Assembly (NCBI GenBank): GCA_013397455.1
Contig: VYZB01000380.1
Span: forward strand, 245,675 to 309,674
Source of the DNA: Crotophaga sulcirostris
Lineage: Eukaryota; Chordata; Aves; Cuculiformes; Crotophagidae
DNA length: 64,000 nucleotides
Reading direction: 5' to 3'
Shown: in pieces, positions 25,251 to 38,809 of the stretch
Layout: each line of letters starts with the position of its first letter
Numbering within the stretch: position 1 is the first letter of the stretch
Notes under the pieces: model-generated
What the model saw: the letters and a program-made list of their open reading frames with translations, nothing else
The model's database searches: none
Told to the model about the DNA's origin: nothing
Translations under genes and position numbers: made by a program

Positions 25251-25650
25251 TTAAAATGAGCCTTTGTTCAATTCTTCATAGTTGGTGAAGCCAGCACTGC
25301 CCCACTGTAGATGCTCCTGCAGCTGTGCTGAGGGAAGAAGTGTGTACATGCTCCTCATCCAGCCCTGTGCGGTCTGCTGGGTGGCATTCAGCACCAAGGG
25401 AGGTGGTCTGAGCCTTCCTGCAGGCACAGTTTTGTACTTCGGTGGATTAGCAATTGTTAATACAGCCTCTTGTGCCTGCAGAGCTGTGACAGTGGTAACT
25501 GCCAGGTGGTGGGAACTGAGGAACAGCTGGGACAAGAATGTCCTAAGCTGCTCCAGCTGGGTCCAGATAAGGTGCATTCCCCGTAACTGCAGTAATACTG
25601 GTTTCATTCTGGAAATATACTCTATTCAGGCTTCTCATGGCTTTTTCTAG
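25251..25650. other. Unrecognised GC-richer block open on both strands
   Basis: About 400 bp clearly richer in G+C than its surroundings. It is open for 122 codons on the plus strand (25282-25650) and for 118 codons on the minus strand (25251-25607). The minus frame has a normal-looking composition (for example LQAQEAVLTIANPPKYKTV), while the plus frame is unusually rich in Cys and Trp, as expected of a shadow frame. A third minus-strand frame carries words such as DILVPAVPQFPPPGSY but is broken by stops, so a frameshifted, decayed coding insert (for example a retrocopy) is possible. I do not recognise the source. Confidence 0.3.
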
Positions 25651-26784
25651 ACATAAACTTTTGTGGTGAAAATGAATAAAATGTGGGTTCTATGGCACTC
25701 CCTTGACAAATCACATTTTGTTAATTGCTTATTGCAGCTTCAGATGTAAAATTTGTTAGAGGCCTATGGTTAGGTCCAGCCAGGTTGATTTGTTTGTTTG
25801 TGTCATACCATCAGCAGATAGATTTTAGTTTGAAAGGAATTCTGTTTGGATAAAATTCTTTGTGAGAGGACTAAGCCTATACATTAATATGCGGAAAGCT
25901 TCTGCAAAGTCAGTTCATTCTGGACTAATATTTGCAGCTGTAGAAATGAGCTAACGGAAGCGTCACAGAAGTCATGGGCAGGACTAACTACCATACTAGA
26001 AAATGTTCAGACTTGGTAATTTTATAGCTCTATAAAATTTTCTTATCTTAACTACAAAATAAAATCAAAGCACGTGCTGGCTGGATGTCTAAGAAAAAAT
26101 GATGATGTCCTTAATATGATTCTGTAAGCATTGCTATTTCTTTCAATCAATTATATAAACATATTTTTTAAAAAAGAAATAATCTGAAGATAATGTTAAA
26201 CAATACTCTAGAGCAGACCTAAATAAAAATCCAAGTTGCTTTATAAAGTGATCCCGTTCAAACAGAATTGATTTTCATTTAGGTAAATGTAAAGATATCC
26301 TGGAGGATCAAAGAATTACAGAACTAGGAATGCATACCTGCAGGATTAGGAATGGTTTATAAAAAGTAGTGGTTCTCAGAAGAAATCACAAGTCCATTAC
26401 AATGTAGAGAGAAAAATTTTGAATGTACTTCTTAGCTGTATAACTTTGTTAATAAGGAAACAGTACAATGAATCAATTCTTTCCTATGTATGAGCTGAAC
26501 TCTGACCTCCAGTCTGAGCTGCGTGTTTTATAGAAGATACTGGAAAACTCAATAGATAATTCAGTTGGAAACTGTGCAGATAAGAGTCAAAAACTTTATT
26601 TGAGGGCTATGAAATAAGCTTTAAAGAAAGGTGCACAAAAACTGCCATATGTTTTAACTTCTCAGAAAGATGATGAACAGAGATTTATCTACAATGTATA
26701 AAGGGAAAAGTCTGGTCTCGGACAGAAAGGCATAATGAGAAATAATAGCTGGATATTAAAATTTAAGTTAGGAGTTGGGCAATA
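25651..26784. other. RSPO2: Intronic sequence without recognised features
   Basis: AT-rich intron. I see no gene and no recognisable repeat on either strand. Confidence 0.45.
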
Positions 26785-26900
26785 TTCTTGGTGGTGGAAT
26801 GATTAACTGCTGGGACAATTACCAGAGGAAGTGGTGGATCCTCAGTCTCCTCTTGTCTTCAGATCTAGACCGGATGCATTTCCCCAACAAATTATTAGCC
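26785..26900 (+). mobile_element. Possible ancient CR1/L3-like fragment
   Basis: GACAATTACCAGAGGAAGTGGTGGATCCTCAGTC resembles the LINE motif that encodes the L..PxEVVESP segment of CR1/L3 elements, followed by a TCTTCAGATCTAGACCGGATGC-like part. The match is short and old, so confidence is low. Confidence 0.35.
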
Positions 26901-29900
26901 TCAACAGCATATGAGAATAATGTTTAATTTCTCATGTTTATATAAGAGATCTCAATAGAAGTTCTTTTGACCCCACTTCTCACATGCAATCACTGCATCA
27001 TCTTAAGTTTTATGAAACAAAACATGTTTTCAGTTCTATTTTTAGAAAGTGTAAGCATTCTTAAAGAGACATGCATAATTTAATTTTCCTATCTAGATAT
27101 TTATTATTTAAGCTACAGACTTTGAAAAAGTATGGAGGTTTGAGGTAATATTGATGCAGTGAACTTCAGATAACAAGTTCAACTGGCTTCAAGGCAAATA
27201 AGGCACTTTTAGTTATTAAGTCTAACAATAAACTTTGAGAAATCACAGGTTATTTGGCTTGTGGTATGTCCTTACTATGCTCCCATGTGCATCTGCAGTA
27301 AAATTTAATATAGGATACGTTATATCTAATCCTGCTATTACATGTGAACTTGAATTTATTTGGAAATGTTTTAGAGTGTCATTTAAGGAAAGTAAAACGT
27401 AAATTGCTTCTTTCTGTGTGATTCTCTGTTTGAAATAACCCTAACTTTGAAACCACCTCATTTATTTCCTTCAAATATGACTCCTTCATTGTGAAAATGT
27501 CCAAGCATATCAGATTCAATTTTCTGCTTTTAGCCATATTACATTTTATTCTGATTAACAAAAAAAAAAAGTAGCCGAGAGGGGGAGAACGTTTTAATAA
27601 CTCAACATCTGCAACACACACACACAAAAAAGATACTAAATATTTTACAACCCATACACTGAAACCCATTAACTGTCATACTTTTAAAGGCTCACAAGAC
27701 AATGAGCAGAATGATTTTTCCAGGGCGCAAGGATTTCATGAGTTGTATAAACCAGTTTAGAACCTTAGGGGTAAAAGAAGTTAGGTGGTCCAATGGTCTG
27801 TTTATCCATTACTTTGGAGAAAGCATACAAGAAATACTTGTAAGCTCAGGTTATCTTAGCTCCTTGATCCTAATGTACTGATATTTTCTCCTGTCCTTAG
27901 CCAGCTCATGTGCAAGCTTAGTTAACACTAAAGTTTAGTTAACACTTCAGAGCAATGTGGGGGTGTTTAAAGAGGCTATTGGGTTTTTGCTGTGGGGATA
28001 GGGGTGAAAAGTTTTTTCTGTGGCAAGAATTATATGGCAGTTGAATAAGCATAGCACTAACGCGCACAAGAAAATCCTGGAGGAAGTTTGAAGGAAATTG
28101 GTTCAGTAGTTTTAAATTAATGATGAATGTTTTCACAGTTCCGTGGCCTGGAGTCTGAGGTGGCCCCCACAGATGCTGTCTGTGTGCCAGAAACACGGAC
28201 AGGCTAGGAGCCAGGGGTACAGCAAAGCTCTAGGCAGGTAGTGTGTGAAAAGGAAAATAGGCTTAATGGTACTTCCTTATGAAATAAAATAGATGATAAC
28301 TGAAATAGCTGATGGTCATACAACTTCTTTCTTTGACATTCCAGGCCAAGTCTGTTAGGCCGCATGCAACAGCCAGTGCCTGATATTTTGGTCTGAACAA
28401 GTGTGATTGAAAATCAAGGGACTTACACACCTTGTATGTGTTGATGAACTCATAAGTAGTTGTGTATCTGTTCGAATACTGGTTTTGGGGTAGGTAGTGA
28501 ACCAAGTTTTTCCCTGCAGTGCTGAAACTCACCCTTTAGTCCAGCTGTTCCTTTCTGTGACTTTCTCCATGACATGTTTGCAGCAGAAAAAAGTAACATC
28601 CGCATCCTGGGAGAGCTGTGCTGCAGCTTCCCATGGAAGCAATGGACAGGCTCAGTGACTGCGAGACCATCTTACGGAGGGACTGTCATCCTGATGCCTT
28701 CTCGCTTTCTTGCCGAACTCCTCATGCACTCCTGTTCCAAAGATAAAATCAGAGCTTCAAAAGCTGGTCCAGGTCATATTTAACAGAACCCAGTCAGGTT
28801 ATTTTATGTTCCTTACTTCATTCTAAAAAAATATATATATTTTTTTTTTACTGCCATGGGTGATAAATCTGTTTCTAAAGTTGTGATGGTGGTTTGATGT
28901 TAGTGCTAAGCAAAAACTTTAGCAAGCTGAAGTGCCATATTGGATACTGTATGTATCCATTTTTTTATAAATCACTGTGCAGTATTAATTTTAATATCCA
29001 TGAAAAACTGGTGTGTGACTATTGGAAAACAAGTAAGATTTAGAGTGAAAAGTGCCCTTTCTCCAGCTTCTTGTAGTAAATAAGCCTCCTGTAGAAACAT
29101 GATGTGGAATTAACAGCATAAATCAACCTGGCATGCTTATGAGCGTTAGATCCTTCTAGGAAGTCTTGAGAAAGTGCTTATGTTTAAGCCAGCAAATAAG
29201 CTACTATAATACAGTTGGGGACATATAACTCAGGACATCTTTTAAATCCTGACTGGCCACAGCTCAAAGACAGTGGCTATGTCTGTAGTAGCTAATTAAA
29301 TGTTCTGGGTGTTGTCTGACACTGCATTGAGTAGCACTTATTGGTCCACGTCTGTATTTCTCTGCTCAGAACTCCCAAGCCAGGGAAGAACTCCCAAGCC
29401 AGGGACATACCTGGGGGAGCTACCCTGGCTTATTTTGTTTTCCTGGGAAGGGCAGGGACTGCTCCAGGTCAAAACACGACAGACGATTGAGGTACAGAAT
29501 CTGAGGAGACTTTCTAACACTGTTTAATTTCGTACTGCAGGGGTAGTATTACTATGGAGAAATCTGTGGCCATAGTGTGTGGGATGTACAGATAAAGCGA
29601 AGTCCTGAAAGCTAAATTTAGATCATTAGGTATGAAGAGTGTGTTGGCAGAGGGGAAAGATCAGAAAAGATGTTGTCCTAACAAGAAGATCAAGACAGTG
29701 ACTCCATCGTGACCTTAATAAAAGTAGTAAAAAGTAAAAATAGTAAAAGCTAGAATGGTTGTAGTGAAGTTGTGATTGTGGGTTTGGTGAAGAAAACAAG
29801 TGTGTATGCTTCATCTCACTGGTCCAGAAAAATGTCTGAGGAGAAGGGGAAAGTGTACACCATACACACCAATGTAGTTATGGATAAACAGAGAGATATG

Positions 29901-32900
29901 AAGCTAACCAAACTTAGATAGGCAGTGTAAATGCCATTTGTTTCAGTATCTTCTGGAGTATAAACCAAATGAATATCAGTGAGAAATGCAGATGCAACAG
30001 TTAGTGTGGTAGGCCACTCTTGACGAGCAGACTGGGGTAAAAATTTTACATCATATTATTAGAAATAATACATTAATCTTCACTGATAGGTTTCCATTGT
30101 TATTCAATAGCAGTATTCCTCCTGGATAGTACTTTATTCAGTCATCAGGTGCTCGATTTAGCCTCTTTGCTTACTGAAATTCAATAGTATTACTTTTGTG
30201 TTTCTTGAAATGAGGCTGAAGTGATAATTAAAACTATCTTTTGGACTGTTTCAGTTACACAAAAAAAAAAAAAGAAAAAAGGAAAAGTCCTGGAACAAAA
30301 TTGTTCCTCAGTTCTTGACCAGAATCCCTAAAAGGAATTTAAAAAGACAAACCCTTCAAAACTAAATAAGATTTCACAGAAGAAAAAGTCTTTAAAAATA
30401 TCAGCTTTTCAGTATGATCTTTTTCTCTGCAAGAAACCTTTAATTGAACAAAATGCAATCTACAGTATGAAATTAAACTTTGTAGGGGACACAAATAATA
30501 GAATTTCTTTCCTATTCGGTGTATGATGAGACAAAATTGAAATTCATTAAATCAGCTAGAAAAAGGAGAAATGGAAGACAAACAATCTATTTTGAAATAC
30601 TGGACAGAGGGATTTTTAAGACAGATTAGTGTCCAATAAAGCCTAGAGAAGTTCAAAGCCAATTAGTTCTTAACTGTAATTTTTGCCTATAGATTTAAAA
30701 TGTATTTACACACGTATGTGTACTCCTTACCATGAATAATTTTTTATTATTATTATTTTGAAATTTGCTTTATATTGCACTGTGAAAGGAAGGAAAACAA
30801 ACAAGCCCTAACCTTTCATTGGAAATATTTTGCTTGGCTCTGCTACAAAACATCAGATCTGACACTGTGTTGACTAAGATAAGAATAGCGAGTACCCTGC
30901 GTGCAAATGATGTTCCTATTTGAATTCTGAGCTAAATCTACATTAGATAAATATTTTGGCTGCATTGAAGACCCACATTTTTCAGACAGCTGTGACTGAA
31001 AGGAGGATAGGAACCAGCATTTAAGGATCTATACTATTCAGTTAAACATGGGTCTTCTATCAGAGTTTTCTGAGAGTTTCCATATCACCTTGAATTTGGT
31101 ATGTGTTCCTCTTTCACTGTGCTCTCTTTTTTTTTTCTTCTCTAAATCTGTATGTGTAAATTTTTATTTTTTTCACTTCATTAATGAATAGAATGGCTTC
31201 TGTTCCAGGCAGAGAAATGGGTACTTCTACAAACAAAAATATATAGTCTTTGAAATGATTGAAATGGAAGCCAGTTTTCAGTTAATATCTCACTGCCATC
31301 TACTGTACACGTTGGCAAACTGCACTGTGGGAAATGCATTGCATTTCAGCAATGTAAGATGACTTTTCCCTCTGAATTTGCCTTAAAGTTGAGGAAAAAT
31401 CCATTGAACTCTCAGTAGGCTGTTGCATGTAAATTCCATTCTTTGTGGAGGTATCAGTATTTCTTAAACAGATGACAATGTCTGATGATACTCAGTATTG
31501 TCCAGAAAGGACAAGAAGGAAAGAATACCAGATTTTAGTTTTGCTTAAATAGTTTTTATTCAGGCAATATGAAATGTAGATGTGTACTTTGGGAGGAAAA
31601 GATTACCTCATTTTGCTTATTCTTTCCCTAAATAGTGAAACCTTTAATTCCTTAGTGGATGTGTCAAAACAAGAAAAGCTAGTAGGATTAAGACACAGAA
31701 CCTTGGAGTAATTTGGTATTTCTTTTAATTGACAGATTATTCTTTGATTCTTTTAAATTAGCTTTCATCTCAGTAGCTGATGTCTGACAGTTTAAAGTAT
31801 TTGTTGGGATATAATAAAGTTGCCCATTGTTGTGAAATTATTAAGTTTAAAATAAAATATCAGGATTCTGTCTGCCAGAAGCTGAGTAAGATATCACACA
31901 GATAAACTCTGCACTGCCAATGCTTTCGTGATGATTAGTGTAGAAATTACAAGGTTTACTCAGGACAGAAATTTCCCTGATTTTCATCAGGGAAGCTGAC
32001 ATCAAGTAGACAAGAATGTGTGAAAAACATGGAACTGCATCTTACATAAGGGAACTAATTTTCTTAGTCTATAGTTGTTATGGCTTTATTTACTTCAGTA
32101 GACTCAGAATACATATAATTTATACCATTAGATATCACTATTGCACCAAAAAGTACAGAAAACCAGTAAGCTTGCAAACTCGAGCATTTCAAAGCTGAAG
32201 AAATGCCTTCATTCACTCCTTCGTATTTTTATTTAGTTATTGTTCTATGGCCTCATTTACACATTTTTCAACCCTAGCAAATGCAGAATGATAAAATAAG
32301 TCATGATTTTTCTATGGGGTCCAGTGTTACTGAATTTCAGTGCTTTGCAAATATGAATTAACCTACCTTTACAAATTCTAATATTTTGGAATTTGAAATG
32401 AATTTGTGGGCAGCTGATTTACCCTATGTGATCATACCATTCTTTCTGTTGTCTTCAGAAGCAAATGTGACTGTACAGGACTTCTTCAAATGACATCAGA
32501 GATTCACCCAGAAAAACAATGAACTGGTTTCGGACACTTGACACTTTGTCTCATCTCCTCAACCTTCTCACTTCTTTTCCAATGTCACCATCCAAGTCCA
32601 AACTGTTTCAATCTCTGTCCAAAACCAGCTATGTTAGTGTGGCTGATTTCCACCAAGTACTCCTGTAGCATAGCCAATTTCAGCCTAAATTTGATAGTAC
32701 TAAAAAATCCAAAGGCAGGAAAGCTGTTGTGGTTTTGGTAGCAGGTGACATTGATACTGATGCCTGCCGTGTGCAGTTTGCTCATTGAGTAAAGCTGTGT
32801 CCTCTTCCTGTGGGCCACTAATCAGCCTTGTTTGGTTAATCGTGCTTTAGAAAGAGATTGACTTTGTAGCAGTAGAGGATTTTTTTCTTTTATTGTGTGT

Positions 32901-35900
32901 GTGTTTATAAGATTTCCTAAGATTTTGTGCATTTCTCTGGCAGTTTCAATATCCAAAATTTTTAACCTTGCTGAAAACCTTGGGAAATAGATAACCTCTG
33001 GGGAGTACTTTCTGGACTGAATCCCTAGTCTGCTTGGTTGTTGGGTTTTTGCAGTCACTGTTTATGTGTACTTTGATGTGTGCTGCAAATGGGGAGTAAA
33101 TGATGAGTCATCCATGGGTTTGTGCAGGACAGAAGTTGTCCTGCCAGAGGGGGCTTATCCAGAAGTTCACATCTGCCATCTTTTGTCTTGATTTGATTTG
33201 ACTGGTTAATCCTTGAGTATGTCTATTATCTTTCCACCTCTGTCATTAGTTCCTCTGGTGCCTGCCATCCTTCAGTGATACCACTTGAGTGTAGTAACTT
33301 TTCTAGCTTATCATGCAAAGAAGATGCTGCCCCACATGGTTTCAATGTTAGAATTGCAGCTGTAGGAGAATGATGTTCAAGTACACAATATTTAGCTCCA
33401 AAAAAGGACAAATGAAAGGAAAGAAGCGATCAAAAGTTGTATTTAGCAAGGTCTGCCGTTATCCCAGGACACCATTGTGCCTTTACTGCTGGCAGTGAAA
33501 ATTCTGTTTATGAAAATCCAGGGATAGAAAGCAGGCAGACATCTTTAAGTGCCTTTATCCAGTAGTTCTCCATACAAGAGAAAAATTTGTTAAATAAATA
33601 AGGGAGTATTTCACATTTTGATATCTCTAAAATAATAATTTGTATGTGAAAATGCCAAAAATCTGTGAGAGAATCACACTATGAAGTAAAGCTGCAGATA
33701 GTTGCTTTTTTTTTTCCTTAACTAGATGTTCTAAATTTAAATCCTTGCTGCCCTCATGTGGATGTATACTGTGGTTTTTTCCATCTGCTGAAACTGACAA
33801 TGGACAGATTTTGTTAGAAGGGCAGTGCGTACAACGGTATTTATACAGCAGATGGAGGACATTCAGATACTGAACTGATGCTGTCTCCTTGTGCTGAGGA
33901 ACTTGAGCACTGTGCCTGGGAGTCCCTGTGAATACGTACACTGCATCTTGGTTCTGGAGGACCAGGATTGCTCTGAGTGTTAGAAATCTACTCTCCAGGA
34001 GAAAACTGCCTTTGCAGCTGGTAGAGGTAATATGTATCCTGAATTGAGCGGCTGAGTCCATCCAGAAGGAACACACAGTATTTCCAAACCTTTCAGCCCA
34101 GGTTCTGAGACAAACCAGAGAACTGAGTACAAGTTTCTAATACACCAGCATGCAGCAGCTGTATTAGCAACACTGATAAAATGGTACAAAAACAACAAGA
34201 AGGAAGGAAAATAATCCAGCAGGAGCCAAGTTAAATAATTATTTTAATAGCTGTTGCTCTCTGGTGTATGGAAAATTACTGTGTATAGTGGAATGAATAA
34301 TGTTTTTTTCAGGAATTCACGTTGTAATTGCATTATTACCTATATGTTATCGTACCATTGCTTATGTGTTAACATGTCATTAAAAGTTGTGGTACATTGT
34401 TAACTAAGAACAGTATTTCATTGCATAGTGTATTAGTTGCCCATCTACCTTCCAGAATCAAGTGATCCAAAATGAAGTTTAATGAGTAACAGTGTAAAGA
34501 TACTGACCGTTGGGATAAGTTACTTAGAAAAGGAGGACTTATTGGTTGTTTATAAAGCAAGTAGCAAAACTGAATTTTATAAAACTGCAATAAAGGTTTT
34601 GAATAAATGGGTTTGCTAATCTTGTTTCTGTTAAGTAGCTGTGCAGGAATATGGCATACAGAATGATAGATAAGTGTTTAAGGCTTTTTTTGCTAGATAA
34701 TTCAATCCTGCTTCTAGTTGAATTTTAGACCTTTCTTAGGCCGTATACATTCCAGTGTATACACATGTCTTTACAGATTATTAAACAAATTCTATATGTT
34801 ATGTCAGAGCTGACTGACAATAAAAACTGAGGAGGCCCTTTTGAGACAGTTAGAGATAAAAAATGCTTTTCAAGGAAAAATTAGTTAGCTAGTTAGTATG
34901 CAATAGAAAATGCAACCAAAATAAAAGAAAGAATACAGTAACCTGAACAGTACTCAGATATCCTGCTCTTTGCTTTAACACCAAAGGCTTTCAAAAATAG
35001 GTTGTCTGCAGTCATGAAGTAAAGATTGAAGATGAGATCTGATGTGGAGTCCTGTATGATTTTCTTGCTAGGCTGCTTTTTCTGATCCTAAGGGGTTTAT
35101 AGGCTTAATGAATCAGACCTAAGATCTCAGATATTGTCATTTTCTGTCCTGTGCAGTAATACTATAAACTGTTATTGACAGCACTAAAATCACCATAGAG
35201 AGAAGGAATCCTTTTGCTCTCCCTCCTCATTTGCTTCATCCAGGAATTGTCTTCTGTGTGCAACAGCAAGTTCTGGACTATAATACACCACTGCTAAAAG
35301 TCCAGTCCTTTACCACTGCACCAGTAAAGACCAGCACGGCAGACTGCTACTGCTTCCTATGGAGAGAGGGACTTGAGGTCATGGCTCTTGCTCTTAGGAC
35401 CAGTGAGCATGGAGAGGCATAGATGACACTGTGCATGGATTCCTGTGGACGAGGTTCTCCACACCTGGCCCACAGCACAGAGGGGAGGGAGTTGCTGCCA
35501 TCCTGGCCTCAGGGGAGCACTTCTTCCATCACTCTCCTTGCCCTGCTGCCCTGCAGTTGGGCAGCTGGGAGAGTTTGGCTCCCAGATCCTCTTTGAGGAT
35601 CTACTTGCCATATCATAAACATCGTTCTCTTCAAAAGACATCTGTAGCAAGATATTAAGAAATTACTTCTGTTCACTAGGCTTCTGCTGAGAAAATAAGC
35701 ACTGTAATTGAAATCTGAATTTAATAAAAGCTCTCGTGCATGGGGACTTCAGCAGCATACTTTGTTTGAACTCTCTAGTCTTTATAGTCACTTTTTTTCT
35801 TGCTAATCCCTAATCTCAGTTGCATTCTAGTAACAATGTGGGAACCAATCGTTAGCCAAGAAATACCTTTTATGTTCAGTTTTCTGGTTAACATGACAGT

Positions 35901-38159
35901 TTGAATCTGGGACTCAACATCACACGCCATCTGGATTTTCTCTGTATGGTTTAATATTGTCCTGAAAATCATGAAACTTAGTCTGTATAACAGAGCACTT
36001 GGAAATATATTGAGCTGCCAAAGAGCTCACTAACAGAAGAACAAATTATCAAGTATCAGTGGCTGCCCCTATGTGGGTTGCTACTCCATGGTACATTTAA
36101 AAGAAGGTGATTTACCTTTGGTGTTCTGTAGGGCAAAGGCAGATATGGGATGATTCTGTGATTAGAAGCACTAAAATGTGTTTGTTGCACAATGACATGT
36201 GAAATCACTGAAATCTAGTCCAGTTAATTTCTGTTTTAAGGATATTGTATGGGGAGCAAGCTAGCAATTTAACTTGATGTTTGAGTTACAGAAGCTACTT
36301 TGTAAAGCTTAGACAGGGTTATCAGGTGAGTTGTGTGTCATTCTATCTGTGCATCTCAAAGTTCTCAGAGGAAAAAAAAGTACGATCTTTCGCTGCCTTA
36401 AACTTAGAGTAAGCATCTACCCTAATCTCTGGAGAAGGTTAGAGAAAACTAGATGAGGCACTGCCTGGAGTTCATATTTCTCTAGTATAGTGAAAAAGTT
36501 CAGAAAGTAAGATTACTGAGCAAACAGGATAGCAGAATTCCAATGAAACACCAATAGATTCTGCTGGTCTTGTGAGAATCAATTGACCAGTAGCATTGGT
36601 CACTTGTTTCAAATTATTTCCCTTCATCTACTCCTTCCTTAATAAGTATTTCAAAGATTTGGGTTAAAAAAAAGTAGTATATTTGAAGTGCAACTTAGAA
36701 TACAGTTCTGAAGTATACATTCATCCAGGTTCTGATGCCTTACAATATATCAACTAGTACAATCATGTACAATCATCTTGTTTTAATACAAGTTTGTGTC
36801 AATTATTCCTTCCCTCTGACTTCATTAGGTGTGCCTAGTCATTACATACAGTGTTACTAAAGAGTTTTAACTTAAAAGCTCCTTTGATTAATGATTGGTT
36901 GGACTGAGGTTTTACTGTGTAAGATTAACTAGATTTAAAAATGGCAAAATGCCATAGGAGTATTAACGCCAGACTTTAATGAGAAGCAGAAGTAAACTCC
37001 AAGGACCCTTATGATTTTAATATGGACTAAATTCATGTGCTTATTACTTTGATATCCTGTCCTATTTTATATACAAATATTCCAATAATTCCTAGAGAAT
37101 AGTAGTCTGGACAACGTATTACAAATATGAAGTATATAACCTATATTTTTAATAAATTGTAAATTTTGATAATTTTAGGATCAGATTTATTCAGTGTTAT
37201 TATCAAATAAAGAAAACAATTTCATACTTGTTTGGAACTCTTTAATTAAGAAACAATGTGGGAATAAGACAAAGCCAGTCTGGCAAACATTTCTCCCAAT
37301 TAATGATGTACTGACAACGTGGATGAAAAATGCATTTTCACATATTTTTGTCATCTGCTACTTGAATTTTCTTTTACTGTCTTAAGTTCATTTAGTTTTC
37401 CTGAATGCTTACAAATTTGACACCTGTAGAGATTAATAACCTTGTTTTTTTACCATTTATCACATATTTCTTTATATGATACTGCCAAGAAAACCCAGAC
37501 AGCTCTCACTCCAGACAGCATTCGGTCATCTCCTTAAATCCTACTAGACTTGATAGGATTTAAGCATATAATTAAAAGGTAATGCATTGCTGAATGAGTG
37601 CCTTTGTATCTAACATTTTTTCAGTCCATGGTATCCTTGCTGAGATAATCAAAGGGCACTGATTTATTATTAGAGATGGTCAGGAAAAAAACTTTCCCAT
37701 CCTCGGAGCCTGAGAATTGTTGCTGATTTCTGATTTTGGTTGTTTTTTAGTGATCTTTCAATAATAAGATGTGTGTAATGATTTCTCTTGTTTTCTGCAC
37801 AGTAATATGGTGTGAGAATTAGGGACAGTGTACTAATAAGCAATAACAACAGTTCTTTGCAGAGGCGACCCTGTTTCTGCCAAAGCATGTAGAACAAAAC
37901 CCAAAGAAATACTCAGGCTATAATGCCTAATTTCTCATTGAAATCACAAATATATTGAACTTGACTTAAATAGGATTACTCACTCAAGCAAATTTACGCA
38001 AGGGTCTAAGGCATGTATCCAGCTTCAAGTGAATTAGGAGTCTACATAGTCATGTGGCTCTGGGCACTTGCATAACATTGCTTGCGTGAGTTACCCTGAT
38101 GAAAGTCAGCCCTACATCAAAATGGTTACTCATACCAACAAAATCGTACTTGTGGGCAA
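26901..38159. other. RSPO2: Remaining 3' part of RSPO2 intron 5
   Basis: About 11 kb of mostly AT-rich intron. I see a short CA run near 27613-27626, an A-rich tract near 30258-30283, an 18-bp tandem duplication (AACTCCCAAGCCAGGGA) at about 29371-29404, a GC-richer patch at about 28570-28720 and another at about 35230-35600. The longest open frame, 149 codons on the minus strand at 33627-34076, has no recognisable domain and no supporting structure. I see no tRNA or known small RNA. Confidence 0.45.
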
Positions 38160-38343
38160 GTGATGACAGTCAAGGATCCTGCTTCCTCTTGTACCATATT
38201 GAAAACCTCTTTTTTCACTGATGATCAAAGCTCATTAGCCAACCTTACCTTTGCAGTCCCCATCAACAATTTCATTCCACAATTTAGTATTACTTTCATA
38301 TTCTTTACTTGGCTCACTGATACTGTTTTTTTTTTATTTTTAG

Positions 38344-38453
38344 GTAGAAGGCCAACAAAAACAAAGGACAAGAAAAAGAAGAAAAAGAATTTGATGGAAA
38401 GAGCTCAGAAGCAGCATAGCATCTTTTTAGCAACAGATAAAACAAGCCAGTAA
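38344..38453 (+). CDS. RSPO2: RSPO2 exon 6: basic C-terminal tail and stop
   Basis: This is the last coding exon of R-spondin 2: 110 nt, completing the Gly codon begun at 757 and ending in TAA at 38451-38453. It encodes about 36 residues. A lysine-rich stretch (KTKDKKKKKK) is followed by the RSPO2-specific ending, which contains MERAQKQHS and FLATDKTSQ. Known role of the family: the basic tail is an R-spondin hallmark that adds to matrix and proteoglycan binding and tunes signalling strength. The open frame extends upstream to 38160, but bases before 38344 lie before the splice acceptor and are intronic. Joined to the TSP1 exon, the frame is continuous. The only oddity is the long run of lysine codons, a possible site of length variation. 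Confidence 0.96.
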
Positions 38454-38803
38454 AGACTTGATTTTCTTTAATATATTTTTTTTTGCAAAGTGCACAAAAG
38501 CTGCTATACGCTCCTGCCCCTGGATGCACTATGATTCAGCTGCTTTGACAGTATTGGTGACAAATAACTTGTTAAAAAAATCCCACAAGCTTGTTTGTTT
38601 TATTTATGTATTTTTTATTTTATTTTTTCCTCTGATTTTTGACCTGAAGACTTCAAGGTCAGGAGCACACTGAGTTGAATCAGTGGAAGTGGTGCTGAAG
38701 TGCGTTAAACATTTTGTCCTGAGTGCCTGGTCAATGTGTTGACGTGGAAGGGAAGCAGGAAAGAAACCCATGTGTCACCATTAGGCGGACTTGTGCATAT
38801 TTA

Positions 38804-38809
38804 AATAAA
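38804..38809 (+). terminator. RSPO2: Proximal poly(A) signal AATAAA
   Basis: Canonical hexamer about 350 bases after the RSPO2 stop, directly followed by an A-run. It would give a short 3' UTR. An A-rich context can also cause internal priming in cDNA libraries, so use of this site is uncertain. Confidence 0.4.

Larger units (their letters stand above)
758..38343 (+). other. RSPO2: RSPO2 intron 5 (about 37.6 kb)
   Basis: The intron runs from the GTAAGC donor at 758 to the TTTTTATTTTTAG acceptor ending at 38343. It is phase 1, and the interrupted Gly codon reads G/GT across the junction. It holds the CR1 fragments, the long inverted repeat and the unrecognised blocks listed separately. I see no coding exon of another gene on either strand. 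Candidate branch sequences (CTCAC, CTGAT) lie about 25-30 bases before the acceptor, ahead of a long T-rich tract. A large last intron fits the extended RSPO2 locus known in other vertebrates. Confidence 0.93.

Noticed and set aside
33627..34076. 149-codon minus-strand open frame, the longest outside repeats
   Set aside because: There is no recognisable domain and no compositional contrast with the surrounding intron. I saw no start context or splice structure of note. One frame of this length is not surprising in 64 kb read in six frames.
38160..38343. Upstream extension of the last RSPO2 exon's open frame, starting with ATG at 38160
   Set aside because: The known RSPO2 tail begins at the acceptor ending at 38343. 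The upstream residues have no R-spondin similarity, and the sequence just before the acceptor is a typical T-rich tract.
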